Assembly (NCBI RefSeq): GCF_000585335.1
Contig: NZ_KK073872.1
Location: 593,501 to 657,500, forward strand
Direction of reading: 5' to 3'
DNA length: 64,000 nucleotides
DNA from: Cloacibacillus evryensis DSM 19522
Lineage (GTDB): Bacteria; Synergistota; Synergistia; Synergistales; Synergistaceae
The notes under the pieces are model-generated. The model was given only the letters and a program-made list of their open reading frames with translations, did no database searches and was not told the DNA's origin. The translations under genes and the position numbers were made by a program. Shown here piece by piece: positions 17,895 to 25,844 of this stretch (position 1 is the first letter of the stretch; the number at the start of each line of letters is the position of its first letter).

Positions 17895-18329
17895 ATGATA
17901 GGCACACGTTCCTTCATGGCCAAAGGCGAAGAAGTCGAGCACAAATGGTATATCATCGACGCTGAAAACAAACCCCTTGGCCGTCTCGCAGTACAGGTAG
18001 CCCGCATACTCTCCGGCAAGCACAAACCCACCTACACCCCCCACGTGGACACAGGTGATTTTGTGGTCGTCATCAACGCCGAGAAGGTAGGCCTCACCGG
18101 CAATAAACTTACCCAGTCCACCATCTCAAAGCACTCCGGACACCCCGGCGGACTTAAAGTGCTCACATACAAACAGATTCTTGAGCGCCGCCCCGAACGC
18201 CTCGTAGAGCGCGTGGTATGGGGAATGCTCCCGAAGACGAAGCTTGGCCGCGACATGTACCGCAAACTTAAGGTATATGCCGGAGCGGCACATCCGCACG
18301 CGGCCCAGAAGCCCGAGCAGATAGACTAA
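17895..18329 (+). CDS. rplM: Large ribosomal subunit protein L13 (uL13)
   Basis: A 144-aa ribosomal protein with all L13 signatures: [70 protein letters not shown] and the final [17 protein letters not shown]. The ribosome site AAGGAGGAAGATCC directly precedes ATG 17895. It forms the universal rplM-rpsI pair with the next gene, 18 nt downstream. Confidence 0.98.
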   Translation: MIGTRSFMAKGEEVEHKWYIIDAENKPLGRLAVQVARILSGKHKPTYTPHVDTGDFVVVINAEKVGLTGNKLTQSTISKHSGHPGGLKVLTYKQILERRPERLVERVVWGMLPKTKLGRDMYRKLKVYAGAAHPHAAQKPEQID

Positions 18330-18347
18330 GGATAGAGGTGGAATAAA

Positions 18348-18743
18348 ATGGCAGACAAAAAATTCCTTTGGGGAACAGGCAGAAGAAAGAACGCTATCGC
18401 CCGTGTACGCATCTGCGAAGGCACCGGCCAGTTCCTCATCAACAACCGTGAAGTAAAAGACTACCTCCCCCGTTTCTACTGGGCCTCGCAGGCCGTTGAG
18501 CCCCTCGCGGCGGCAGGTGTCGAAGGTAAAATAGACGTCTTTGTGAACGCCCATGGCGGCGGCCTCACCGGACAGGCCGGAGCCATCCGCCTCGGTGTGG
18601 CGAGAGCGCTGCTCAAGATGTATCCCAATGTACGCCCCGTGCTTAAAAAGGCCGGACTCCTCACGCGCGACTCACGTATGGTCGAGCGCAAGAAGGTCGG
18701 ACTCAAGGGCGCGCGCGCGAACAAGCAGTTCTCAAAGCGTTAA
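18348..18743 (+). CDS. rpsI: Small ribosomal subunit protein S9 (uS9)
   Basis: A 131-aa ribosomal protein. It shows WGTGRRKNAIARVRI near the start, NAHGGGLTGQAGAIRLGVARAL in the middle and the basic tail ending in QFSKR that reaches the P-site tRNA. Site AGAGGTGG lies just upstream. Transcription ends at the strong terminator 85 nt downstream. Confidence 0.98.
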   Translation: MADKKFLWGTGRRKNAIARVRICEGTGQFLINNREVKDYLPRFYWASQAVEPLAAAGVEGKIDVFVNAHGGGLTGQAGAIRLGVARALLKMYPNVRPVLKKAGLLTRDSRMVERKKVGLKGARANKQFSKR

Positions 18744-18827
18744 TCGCGCGGGAGCCGCTTACTGTTCAAAAAGTAAAGGCCGTCCAATTTTGGCGGCGAT
18801 TGTCAAACAAGATACGATCACTTTCAG

Positions 18828-18860
18828 AAAACGGCGCTGCTTCGGCAGCGCCGTTTTTTC
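18828..18860 (+). terminator. Intrinsic terminator of rplM-rpsI
   Basis: Perfect 13-bp stem AAAACGGCGCTGC / GCAGCGCCGTTTT with a TTCG tetraloop (18841-18844) and a T6 run at the end of the stem. Textbook rho-independent terminator; the A-run on the left may make it bidirectional. Confidence 0.95.
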
Positions 18861-19075
18861 GTCTTTCAATCCGTTTAACGAAGGACGCTGGCCATACCTC
18901 CGCGGGAACATAAAAAATATCGATCCACAGCTGCCTCAGGGCGGAGGCCGCAAATGTACAAACAAAAACATTGAACGGCCGGTGCCGTGGGGCGGCTGCT
19001 GAACTATGCGCCGCCCCGGAAGCCGACGCCGTCCGTTTGGCCTGGCGAAGCGGCAGATTTATAAACTTTGCTGCC
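18861..19075. other. Intergenic stretch before the TetR promoter
   Basis: Part of the 400-nt gap between rpsI and the TetR gene. No credible ORF is seen. A stem-loop GGGGCGGC (18989-18996) / GCCGCCCC (19010-19017) with a 13-nt loop is present, without a T-tract. The rest holds nothing I can assign. Confidence 0.5.
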
Positions 19076-19125
19076 TTGACAGGTAAACGAGCGTTTACTA
19101 TAATATTCAGTAAACGCTCGTTTAC
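19076..19125 (+). promoter_or_regulatory. Sigma-70 promoter with two TetR-type operators
   Basis: TTGACA (19076-19081), a 17-bp spacer and TATAAT (19099-19104) form a consensus promoter. The 16-bp near-palindrome GTAAACGAGCGTTTAC (19083-19098) fills the spacer, and its exact reverse complement GTAAACGCTCGTTTAC (19110-19125) follows the -10 box, just before the TetR gene. A repressor bound at both sites would block RNA polymerase, so autoregulation by the adjacent TetR protein is very likely. Confidence 0.9.
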
Positions 19126-19144
19126 TTACGGGAGGCGTAAGAAG

Positions 19145-19801
19145 ATGGGAACAAAGGAAAAAATTCTCGTAACCGCCCTTCGGCTGTTTGCGCAGGATGG
19201 ATATGAGGCGGTCTCTGTGAGCCGGATCGCGGGAGAATTGGGCATGACGAAGGGCGCGCTTTATAAGCACTACAAAAATAAGCGCGACATCTATGACAGC
19301 ATCGTGGCGCATATCTTTCAGCTGGATGCGGAACGGGCGAAAACATCAAAAGTTCCCGAGAAAACCTTTGATGAAACGCCCCTGCCCTTTCGTTATGCCA
19401 CCGTAGAGGGGCTAAAGACATTTATGGAGGCGCAGTTTCGTTATTGGTCGGAGGATGAGACCGCCTGTAATTTTCGCAGGATGCTGACGCTGGAACAATA
19501 TCGAAATCCGGAATTGACGGAACTGTATCACCGGGCCTTTACAAGCGGGCCGCTCGGTTATACGGAAGATTTATTCCGTGAGATGATGGGGCGGGGGCTT
19601 TGGCATAAGGGAAATCCCCGGCAAATGGCGGTGGAATTTTACGCGCCCTTTTACCTGCTGCTGAGTATCTCCGACGCCGCCTTAAGTGAGCCCGAAAAGA
19701 GAGCGACGGCGGAGCTTTTTACGGCGCACGTTGAAGGGTTCATAGAAAAATATGCCTCGGATGGCGAAGAAGCGGCTGACGGCGGGGATCATAAAAGCTG
19801 A
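19145..19801 (+). CDS. TetR/AcrR family transcriptional regulator
   Basis: A 218-aa repressor with an N-terminal TetR HTH (about residues 5-50: ILVTALRLFAQDGYEAVSVSRIAGELGMTKG in part, then ALYKHYKNKRDIYDSI) and a helical ligand-binding domain that carries FRRMLTLEQYRNPEL. ATG 19145 follows GGGAGGCG; the frame extends upstream to 18971 but would run through the promoter. The twin operators immediately upstream imply negative autoregulation. The only gene likely to share the transcript is the acetyltransferase 82 nt downstream. Confidence 0.92.
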   Translation: MGTKEKILVTALRLFAQDGYEAVSVSRIAGELGMTKGALYKHYKNKRDIYDSIVAHIFQLDAERAKTSKVPEKTFDETPLPFRYATVEGLKTFMEAQFRYWSEDETACNFRRMLTLEQYRNPELTELYHRAFTSGPLGYTEDLFREMMGRGLWHKGNPRQMAVEFYAPFYLLLSISDAALSEPEKRATAELFTAHVEGFIEKYASDGEEAADGGDHKS

Positions 19802-19883
19802 ATGTGCCGCGCCAGGTATGCGGAGATAAGGGACGCCCGCGTTCGTTAAAGGCAGTATTAATAAGAAATGAGGAGAATTTGCA

Positions 19884-20519
19884 GTGATAAAGATAAGAAA
19901 CGAAAGAGAAACAGATTACAAAACAGTAGAGGATATCACCAGGAAAGCCTTTTATAACCTCTATATTCCCGGGTGCGCGGAACATTATTTAGTTCATATC
20001 ATGCGCGGGCATGAGGATTTTATCGCGGAGCTGGATTTTGTGATCGAACTTGACGGACAGGTAATCGGAAACATCATGTACACGAAAGCTAAGCTGATCG
20101 ACGAGGCGGGGACGAAAAAAGAGACACTCACCTTTGGCCCCGTCTGCATCGCCCCTGAACATCAAAGAAAGGGCTATGGGAAGATGCTCTTGGAGCATTC
20201 CTTTCAAGAGGCGTTGGTGCTTGGCTACGACGCCGTCGTCATATTTGGCAGTCCGGTAAACTATGTGAGCAGCGGTTTCAAGAGCTGCAAAAAATATAAC
20301 GTCTGTCTGGAAAATAATAAATTCCCCGCGGCGATGATGGTAAAGGAGCTCACCCCCAATGTCTTTGACGGCAGAAAATGGACCTACTACGACAGCCCGG
20401 TGATGGCGATCTCGGAGCAGGCGGCCCGGCAGTATGACGATGCTCTGGAAAAAATGGAAAAGAGGTATCAGCCCAGCCAGGATGAATTTTATATTATGAG
20501 CCGTTCTTTTGTCGAATGA
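19884..20519 (+). CDS. GNAT family N-acetyltransferase
   Basis: A 211-aa acetyl-CoA-dependent transferase. The N-terminus IKIRNERETDYKTVEDITRKAF and the central FGPVCIAPEHQRKGYGKMLLEHSF (acetyl-CoA pyrophosphate loop, QRKGYGK) are GNAT hallmarks; VIFGSPVNYVSSGFKSC follows as in YhbS-like members. The substrate is unknown. GAGGAG stands before ATG 19884. The gene lies downstream of the TetR gene and may be controlled from the same promoter. Confidence 0.9.
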   Translation: MIKIRNERETDYKTVEDITRKAFYNLYIPGCAEHYLVHIMRGHEDFIAELDFVIELDGQVIGNIMYTKAKLIDEAGTKKETLTFGPVCIAPEHQRKGYGKMLLEHSFQEALVLGYDAVVIFGSPVNYVSSGFKSCKKYNVCLENNKFPAAMMVKELTPNVFDGRKWTYYDSPVMAISEQAARQYDDALEKMEKRYQPSQDEFYIMSRSFVE

Positions 20520-20632
20520 GACGAATTATCCGTGTCGGAGGGATAGGACAGGCTCGATAAGAAATTAAATCCTGAGATCATAATTGATAAAACCGGATAA
20601 TTGCCTCGCGCCATCGTGGCTCGAGGTCAACG

Positions 20633-20669
20633 ACGAACCCCGCCGCGTCAGCGGCGGAGTTCGTTTTTT
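20633..20669 (+). terminator. Intrinsic terminator after the acetyltransferase gene
   Basis: ACGAACCCCGCCGC (20633-20646) and GCGGCGGAGTTCGT (20651-20664) pair with one mismatch around a GTCA loop, followed by T5. It closes the TetR-acetyltransferase unit. Confidence 0.88.
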
Positions 20670-20737
20670 CGCTCCCGCGCCGTTCTCCTCTTTCGTAAAT
20701 TTTAAATTTTTGAAGGCCGCTCTTTTTGACATATGCC

Positions 20738-20776
20738 TTGACAAAGTAACAACTTTAAATATAGTATAAAGTTGTT
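20738..20776 (+). promoter_or_regulatory. Promoter with overlapping 10-bp inverted repeat, upstream of the betaine importer
   Basis: TTGACA (20738-20743) and TATAGT (20760-20765) give a 16-bp spacer. AACAACTTTA (20748-20757) is repeated in inverse as TAAAGTTGTT (20767-20776), so the palindrome flanks the -10 box. This is a classic repressor-site position. The most likely ligand is the BusR-like regulator encoded at the end of the operon; that link is inference. Confidence 0.75.
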
Positions 20777-21024
20777 ATTTGCTCTTGTATGGGCGGCTGA
20801 GAAAAAACAGTACGGACAGCGTCGCCGAAACTGTGGAAAGACGGCAGGCTGTCACAGCATGTTGTCTTTGTTTACCTCGTTAGGTTTGGGTATTCATAAA
20901 AAGGGGCGGTTCCGCGTTCCTTTATTTAGAGGCTGATAGGAGCCTGCTGTTGGTCTCTTCTTTACTGTTTTCTCCGCCCGCTCCGTCAAGGAAAACCAAA
21001 ACTTATGGAAAAGAGGGGAAAAGC
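20777..21024 (+). other. About 250-nt untranslated leader of the betaine importer
   Basis: No credible ORF lies between the promoter and the binding-protein gene. Several short hairpins can form, for example AGGCT/AGCCT at about 20929-20944. I compared it by eye with c-di-AMP (ydaO), SAM and cobalamin riboswitch cores and saw no match. The length alone suggests a regulatory leader. Confidence 0.35.
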
Positions 21025-22038
21025 ATGACGAAAAAAGGCAGGAATATCTTGTTAGCCGCAGCAGCGGTGTTGGCAGTGGCCGGGCTCTTTACGGCCTTTG
21101 GCCAAAAGGAGACGGAGAAGACCGTAATTACGGCGAGCGCGAACAATTGGGACAGTCAGAATCTCCACAACGCGATAGCGAAACTTGTGGTCGAGCATGC
21201 CTATGACGGCTACGAATTTGGAACGTCGGCCGCCTCTTCAACGATGAACTGGCAGTCGCTGCTCGCGGGGGAGGTCGATCTCGATATCGAAAGCTGGACC
21301 TTCAACGTACCCTCATATCCCGACGATATCGCGCGCGGCGATATCGTCGACCTTGGAACGCTGGTCCCCGACAGCAAACAGGGACTTTATGTGCCGCGCT
21401 ATGTGATAGAGGGAGACCCCGCCCGCGGCATCAAAGCGCTGGCTTCGGGGCTAAAGAGCGTCGCGGACCTCGTAAAATACTGGCAGGTATTCCCTGATGA
21501 TGAAAAAGCGGGGCGCGGACGCATCTACGGTTCCCTGCCCGGCTGGATGGCGGATGAGATCCTCTACAAAAAGTATGAGGCCTACGGCCTGAATAAACAT
21601 TATGAATATGTGCGGCTTGGAGACGAATCAACGCTCTTCGCCTCGCTGACCTCGGCCTATAACCAGGGGCTCCCCTGGGTCGGATACTGCTACGAGCCGA
21701 CGGCGGTCACCGGCAGGCTGGACCTCGTGCTGCTGGACGACCGGCCTTACGACGCGGCGCTTTATCTCAAAGGAGAATGCGCCTTTCCCGATCAGGAGCT
21801 GAAGATCGTCGCAAGCAAAAAGTTTCTCACCAAGGCTCCGGAACTGGCAGAGTTCTTTAAAAAGTACAAAACGGGCAGCAGCCTGATATCAAAGGCGCTC
21901 GCGCATCTCGACGAGACGCAGGACGGCATAGACCAGACCGCGGTGTGGCTCCTCAAGGGCAATGACGAACTGCTGGAGCAGTGGCTGCCGGCGGAAAATG
22001 CGAAGAAGCTGCGTGATTACCTGAAGACACTTGATTGA
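21025..22038 (+). CDS. Glycine betaine/proline-type ABC importer, substrate-binding protein
   Basis: A 337-aa exported protein of the ProX/OpuAC family (Pfam OpuAC). A signal peptide spans about residues 1-30 (KKGRNILLAAAAVLAVAGLF) and has no cysteine, so the protein is free in the periplasm and not a lipoprotein. The binding domain shows TASANNWDSQ, SWTFNVPSYPDD, GSLPGWMAD and GLPWVGYCYEPTAVTG, where aromatic residues could form the box that holds a quaternary amine. ATG 21025 follows AGAGGGG. The permease starts 19 nt downstream. Ligand within the betaine/carnitine/proline group is not determined. Confidence 0.9.
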   Translation: MTKKGRNILLAAAAVLAVAGLFTAFGQKETEKTVITASANNWDSQNLHNAIAKLVVEHAYDGYEFGTSAASSTMNWQSLLAGEVDLDIESWTFNVPSYPDDIARGDIVDLGTLVPDSKQGLYVPRYVIEGDPARGIKALASGLKSVADLVKYWQVFPDDEKAGRGRIYGSLPGWMADEILYKKYEAYGLNKHYEYVRLGDESTLFASLTSAYNQGLPWVGYCYEPTAVTGRLDLVLLDDRPYDAALYLKGECAFPDQELKIVASKKFLTKAPELAEFFKKYKTGSSLISKALAHLDETQDGIDQTAVWLLKGNDELLEQWLPAENAKKLRDYLKTLD

Positions 22039-22057
22039 TACGGGGACGGAGATTTTT

Positions 22058-22948
22058 ATGGACTTCGTACAGCAGTATATACTGAACTTTCCGCAGAGCT
22101 GGCAGTTTAAGGCCGGCAAGGTGATCGATGCCATGGTGATGGAGTTCGCCCGTGACCACCGAAGCGGACTGGAACTCATAAAATCAGGGATCATCTTTAT
22201 GATCAACTGCGTCAGGTGGTTTCTCTCCTCTGTTCCTTGGGTGGTGATTGTGCTCTTTGTCGCGCTGCTCTCGTGGTACTTGATGAAAAAGTGGTATGTG
22301 GGGGCGTTATACGGCGCGATGCTCATCTTTATCGGCAGCTGCGGGCTCTGGAACGAGATGATAGAGACGCTCAGCATTGTGGTCATGGGGGTGGCCGTCT
22401 GCGTCGTGCTCGGTTTTCCGCTGGGGGTCTTTCTCGCCGTCAACCCGCGGGCCAACAGGATAGTGCGTCCCATTCTCGACACGATGCAGACGATGCCCTC
22501 GTGGGTCTACCTGGTGCCGGCGGTGCTGCTTTTTCAGGTGGGGATGACGCCGGCGCTGATCGCGACGGCGACCTACGCGATCGTTCCGATGGTGCGCATG
22601 ACGAGCCACGGGCTGATATATGTCGATAAGGAGATGCTTGAGGCCTCCTATGCCTTTGGTTCGACGAAGATTCAGACGCTCATGAAGGTGCAGATACCGC
22701 AGGCGAAGCCGACCATCATGGCCGGTGTCAACCAGACGATCATGATGGCGATGTCGATGGTCGTCACCTGCGCCCTCATCGGCGCGAAGGGGCTGGGCAT
22801 GGAAATACTCATCGCCACGAACCGTGTGGAGGTCGGCCGGGCGCTCTTCCCCGGCATCTGCATCGTCATGCTCGCGATAATTCTTGACCGGCTGACGCAG
22901 GTCGCCGTCAAACGTCAGGACGTTTTGGGGGAAGAGGCCGATGGTTAG
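22058..22948 (+). CDS. Glycine betaine/proline-type ABC importer, permease (ProW/OpuAB)
   Basis: A 296-aa membrane protein with six or more spans. The BPD_transp_1 core is clear: VFLAVNPRANRIVRPILDTMQTMP, PSWVYLVPAVLLFQVG, and the EAA loop DKEMLEASYAFGSTKIQTLMKVQIPQAKPTI (in part), which contacts the ATPase. ATG 22058 follows GGGGACGGAG; a TTG at 22031 lies within the preceding gene. It overlaps the ATPase gene by 8 nt. Confidence 0.92.
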   Translation: MDFVQQYILNFPQSWQFKAGKVIDAMVMEFARDHRSGLELIKSGIIFMINCVRWFLSSVPWVVIVLFVALLSWYLMKKWYVGALYGAMLIFIGSCGLWNEMIETLSIVVMGVAVCVVLGFPLGVFLAVNPRANRIVRPILDTMQTMPSWVYLVPAVLLFQVGMTPALIATATYAIVPMVRMTSHGLIYVDKEMLEASYAFGSTKIQTLMKVQIPQAKPTIMAGVNQTIMMAMSMVVTCALIGAKGLGMEILIATNRVEVGRALFPGICIVMLAIILDRLTQVAVKRQDVLGEEADG

Positions 22949-24122
22949 TCCGGAGATCATCCTCGAGGCCCGCAGCCTTTCTGTCATCTACGGCTCTTCG
23001 AAGAGGGAAGCAGTGCGGATGATGGAGGAGGGCTCCGATAAGGCCGGGGTATACTCCAAGACCGGTGCCACCGTCGCGCTGTGGGACGTGAACTTTCAGG
23101 TGAAGCGCGGAGAGCTTTTCGTCATCATCGGTCTCTCCGGCTCCGGGAAGTCGACGCTTGTGCGCTGCTTCAATCAGCTTCTCCGTCCGACCTCGGGACA
23201 TGTCCTCTTTGAGGGAAGAGAGATAGATTCAATGAAGAAAAAAGAGCTGCTGGATTTTCGGCGCGACAAGGTCTCGATGGTCTTTCAGCACTTCGGCCTC
23301 TTCACGCACCGTTCCGTGATGGATAATGTCGCCTACGGCCTTGAGGTGCGCGGCATCCCGCCGGAGGAGAGGCGCGCCAAGGCGCTGGAATTTATCCGCA
23401 TGGTCGGCCTCGACGGCTGGGAGGACAAGGCGATCTCAAGCCTTTCGGGGGGTATGAAGCAGCGCGTCGGCATCGCCCGCGCGCTGGCGAACGACCCGGA
23501 GGTCCTGCTGATGGACGAACCCTTCTCGGCGCTCGACCCTATCGTGCGCCGCGAGATACAGTTTGAATTTCTCCAGATACAGCGGAAGCTCAATAAGACC
23601 GTCCTCTTCATTACGCACGACATCGACGAGGCCTTCAAGCTCGGAGATACCGTCGCGATCATGAGGGACGGCAGGATAATTCAGGTCGATACCCCAGAGG
23701 AGATGTCCGCCAATCCGGCCGACGATTATGTGCGCGCCTTCATCGAAGGAGCCGACCGTTCGCAGGTGCTAACGGCGAAGAACATTATGACGGTGCCCGC
23801 CTGCCTGATCCGCGCGAGAAACGACCCCGCCGGCGCCATCCGCGAGATGAGCCACGGCAACCTTTCCAGCGCCTACGTCGTGGACGACAGGATGCGGCTC
23901 GTGGGAGTGATCCCGATGGACGCGGCGCTGAAATGTCTGCGGGACAAGACGCCGCTCTCCGAGGCTATCGAGCGGGAACCGGTGACGACGACGGAGGACA
24001 CCCTGCTGAGCGACATCATCCCTCTCGCCGCGGGCACCCGTTATCCGATCGCGGTCGTTGATTCCGACGGAGTGCTGAAGGGCATCGTGAGCCGCGCAGC
24101 GGTGCTCTCTTCTTTGGTATGA
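22941..24122 (+). CDS. Glycine betaine/proline-type ABC importer, ATPase with CBS domains (ProV/OpuAA)
   Basis: A 393-aa ATPase. The N-terminal SVIYGSSKREAVRMMEEG region before the first strand is typical of ProV. Walker A is GLSGSGKST, Q-loop FQHFGLF, signature LSGGMKQRVGIARAL and Walker B VLLMDEPFSALD, then THDIDEAFKLGD. The last 120 residues form two CBS repeats (NIMTVPACLIRARNDPAGAIREM; TPLSEAIEREPVTTTEDTLL), which in OpuA-type transporters bind c-di-AMP or sense ionic strength. The stop overlaps the open frame of the regulator gene. Confidence 0.94.
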   Translation: MVSPEIILEARSLSVIYGSSKREAVRMMEEGSDKAGVYSKTGATVALWDVNFQVKRGELFVIIGLSGSGKSTLVRCFNQLLRPTSGHVLFEGREIDSMKKKELLDFRRDKVSMVFQHFGLFTHRSVMDNVAYGLEVRGIPPEERRAKALEFIRMVGLDGWEDKAISSLSGGMKQRVGIARALANDPEVLLMDEPFSALDPIVRREIQFEFLQIQRKLNKTVLFITHDIDEAFKLGDTVAIMRDGRIIQVDTPEEMSANPADDYVRAFIEGADRSQVLTAKNIMTVPACLIRARNDPAGAIREMSHGNLSSAYVVDDRMRLVGVIPMDAALKCLRDKTPLSEAIEREPVTTTEDTLLSDIIPLAAGTRYPIAVVDSDGVLKGIVSRAAVLSSLV

Positions 24123-24205
24123 CGGTTGCCTTTTATGCCGCTTGTGATAGTATTTCCCCTATCGGAACCACACATATCAAAGAAGAAAGCGCAGGTTTTC
24201 TGTTG

Positions 24206-24862
24206 ATGACAGAGGAAGATGTCCCGGTAAGCAGTCCCCGTTACAGACAGGTCGCGGTGGATATCGCGGCAAAGATCGTAAACCGCCAATACAGGGTCGG
24301 GGAGCGGATATATGCCCGTTCGCTCATTGCGAGCACCTATTCCGTCTCGCCGGAGACGGCGAGGCGGGCTATCGCCGTACTGGCCGATCTCGGCATTGTC
24401 GAGGCGACCAAGGGCAGCGGCGTACATATCATCTCCTATGACAACGCCATGAAGTTTCTCCGGCAGTCCAAAGACTATAAGACCCTGTCGGGGTACAGGC
24501 ACAGCATTAAAAAAATGGCCGAAGAGGTATTCAGCCAGTGCGGGAAACTGAAGGACGAGATAGAGAGTCTGGTGAGCCACGCGGAGCAGTTCCGTTCCAG
24601 CAACCCCTTCACCCCCTATGAGGCCACGGTGCAGGAGGGGGCGCCATGTACGGGGCGGAGCCTCTCCGACCTGAAATTCTGGCAGAACACCGGCGCGACG
24701 ATAGTCGCTATCGGGCGGGGCGGCGCCTGTATGCTCTCCCCGGGGCCGCACATGAGCCTTCGCGAGGGGGACGTCCTCTATTATGTGGGGGATGAGCGTT
24801 GTATCGACCGGGTGCTGCACCTGACAAAAGGCGAACTTTCCCTCTCAAACGCCAACATGTAG
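24206..24862 (+). CDS. BusR-like regulator: GntR HTH plus RCK_C domain
   Basis: A 218-aa protein from the ATG at 24206; the frame is open to an ATG at 24119 that overlaps the ATPase stop, so up to 247 aa is possible. Residues about 15-75 are a GntR winged HTH (IYARSLIASTYSVSPETARRAIAVLADLG). A helical, coiled-coil-like middle follows. The last 75 residues match an RCK_C/TrkA_C domain (GRSLSDLKFWQNTGATIVAIGRGG, then LREGDVLYYVGDERCIDRV). This exact domain order defines BusR, the c-di-AMP-dependent repressor of the busAB betaine importer in Lactococcus and Streptococcus. Its place as last gene of a betaine-type importer operon strongly supports that role here. c-di-AMP binding is inferred. Confidence 0.88.
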   Translation: MTEEDVPVSSPRYRQVAVDIAAKIVNRQYRVGERIYARSLIASTYSVSPETARRAIAVLADLGIVEATKGSGVHIISYDNAMKFLRQSKDYKTLSGYRHSIKKMAEEVFSQCGKLKDEIESLVSHAEQFRSSNPFTPYEATVQEGAPCTGRSLSDLKFWQNTGATIVAIGRGGACMLSPGPHMSLREGDVLYYVGDERCIDRVLHLTKGELSLSNANM

Positions 24863-24894
24863 ATACTTTGTCAGGGAACATAACGCCGCAATGG

Positions 24895-24924
24895 TCCGCG
24901 CCGGAGGTTGGCCTCCGGCGCGGA
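24895..24924 (+). terminator. Stem-loop after the BusR-like gene
   Basis: Perfect 13-bp stem TCCGCGCCGGAGG / CCTCCGGCGCGGA with a TTGG loop, 33 nt after the stop. No T-tract follows, so it may need a factor or serve to protect mRNA. Confidence 0.6.
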
Positions 24925-25046
24925 TGCCGTTACGCGGCCCGCGCGCGCCGGAGCTTTAACAAATTTTAATTAAGATATATACTTCAAGAGATATGCAAGC
25001 GGAACGTTCCCGCTAAATTGGGTACGAAAGAAGATGAGTTGAGCCA

Positions 25047-25844
25047 ATGACTGGTGATAAATTACTGGAAATAGAGGATCTGCATGTCTCCGTGGAGGGG
25101 CGCGCTGTCTTAAAGGGAGTCTCGCTTTCGGTCGGAGAGGGCGAGATACACGCGCTTTTTGGCCCCAACGGCTCTGGCAAGACGACGCTGCTCAATACCG
25201 TGATCGGCTTTTCACGCTATAAGATAACGCGCGGCGCGATATATTTTAAGGGACGGGATATCACCGGCGCGACAATCGACGAGCGCGCGCGGCTGGGGGT
25301 AGGCATCTCCTTCCAGCGGCCGCCGACGATAAAGGGTGTGACGCTGCGTTCGCTGATCTCCTTCGGCAGCCCTAACCTCTCGCGGGAGGAGATCGAGAAG
25401 ACGGCGGCAAAGCTCGACGCCGAAGAATTCCTCGACCGCGAGATAAACGCCGGGCTCTCCGGCGGAGAGATGAAGCGCACGGAGATGCTTCAGATAATTC
25501 TCCAGTCGCCGGAGCTCGTCTGTCTCGACGAGCCGGAATCGGGCGTCGACCTGGAGAATATGGCGCTGATCGGCAAGGCGGCGCGCATCGCCCTCGGGCG
25601 CGACAGCTTTGACGGCGCGGCCTGCCGCCGCTCGATCAAGAGCCGCCGTGCCGATTATAAATCCGGCCTCATCATCACGCATACAGGGCAGATAATGGAT
25701 CATCTCTATGTCGATAAGGGACATGTGCTGATGAACGGCGAAATAGTCTGCTCGGGAAACGCCCTGGAACTGCTCGGTGAGATAAGGAGCCACGGCTATA
25801 CCGAATGCTTCCGCTGCGCGGGCTGCGAAAGGAGTGAGGGCTGA
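25047..25844 (+). CDS. smsC: SufC-like ATPase of the minimal SMS Fe-S system
   Basis: A 265-aa ABC ATPase of Fe-S cluster assembly. Walker A GPNGSGKTT, Q-loop SFQRPPTIKGVTL, signature LSGGEMKRTEML, Walker B LVCLDEPESGVDLE and the switch THTGQIMDHL are intact. Compared with E. coli SufC it has an inserted basic stretch near residue 200 (CRRSIKSRRADYKSG) and a C-terminal CFRCAGCE cysteine cluster. It is followed without a gap by a single SufB/D-like gene, and no sufS, sufE or sufU lies nearby. This two-gene form matches the SMS (SUF-like minimal system) described for archaea and some anaerobic bacteria. The start ATG follows a weak GTTGAG site. Confidence 0.85.
   Translation: MTGDKLLEIEDLHVSVEGRAVLKGVSLSVGEGEIHALFGPNGSGKTTLLNTVIGFSRYKITRGAIYFKGRDITGATIDERARLGVGISFQRPPTIKGVTLRSLISFGSPNLSREEIEKTAAKLDAEEFLDREINAGLSGGEMKRTEMLQIILQSPELVCLDEPESGVDLENMALIGKAARIALGRDSFDGAACRRSIKSRRADYKSGLIITHTGQIMDHLYVDKGHVLMNGEIVCSGNALELLGEIRSHGYTECFRCAGCERSEG

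Noticed and set aside
20584..20769. 61-codon ORF before the betaine importer
   Set aside because: Covers the terminator and the promoter/inverted repeat; no ribosome site.
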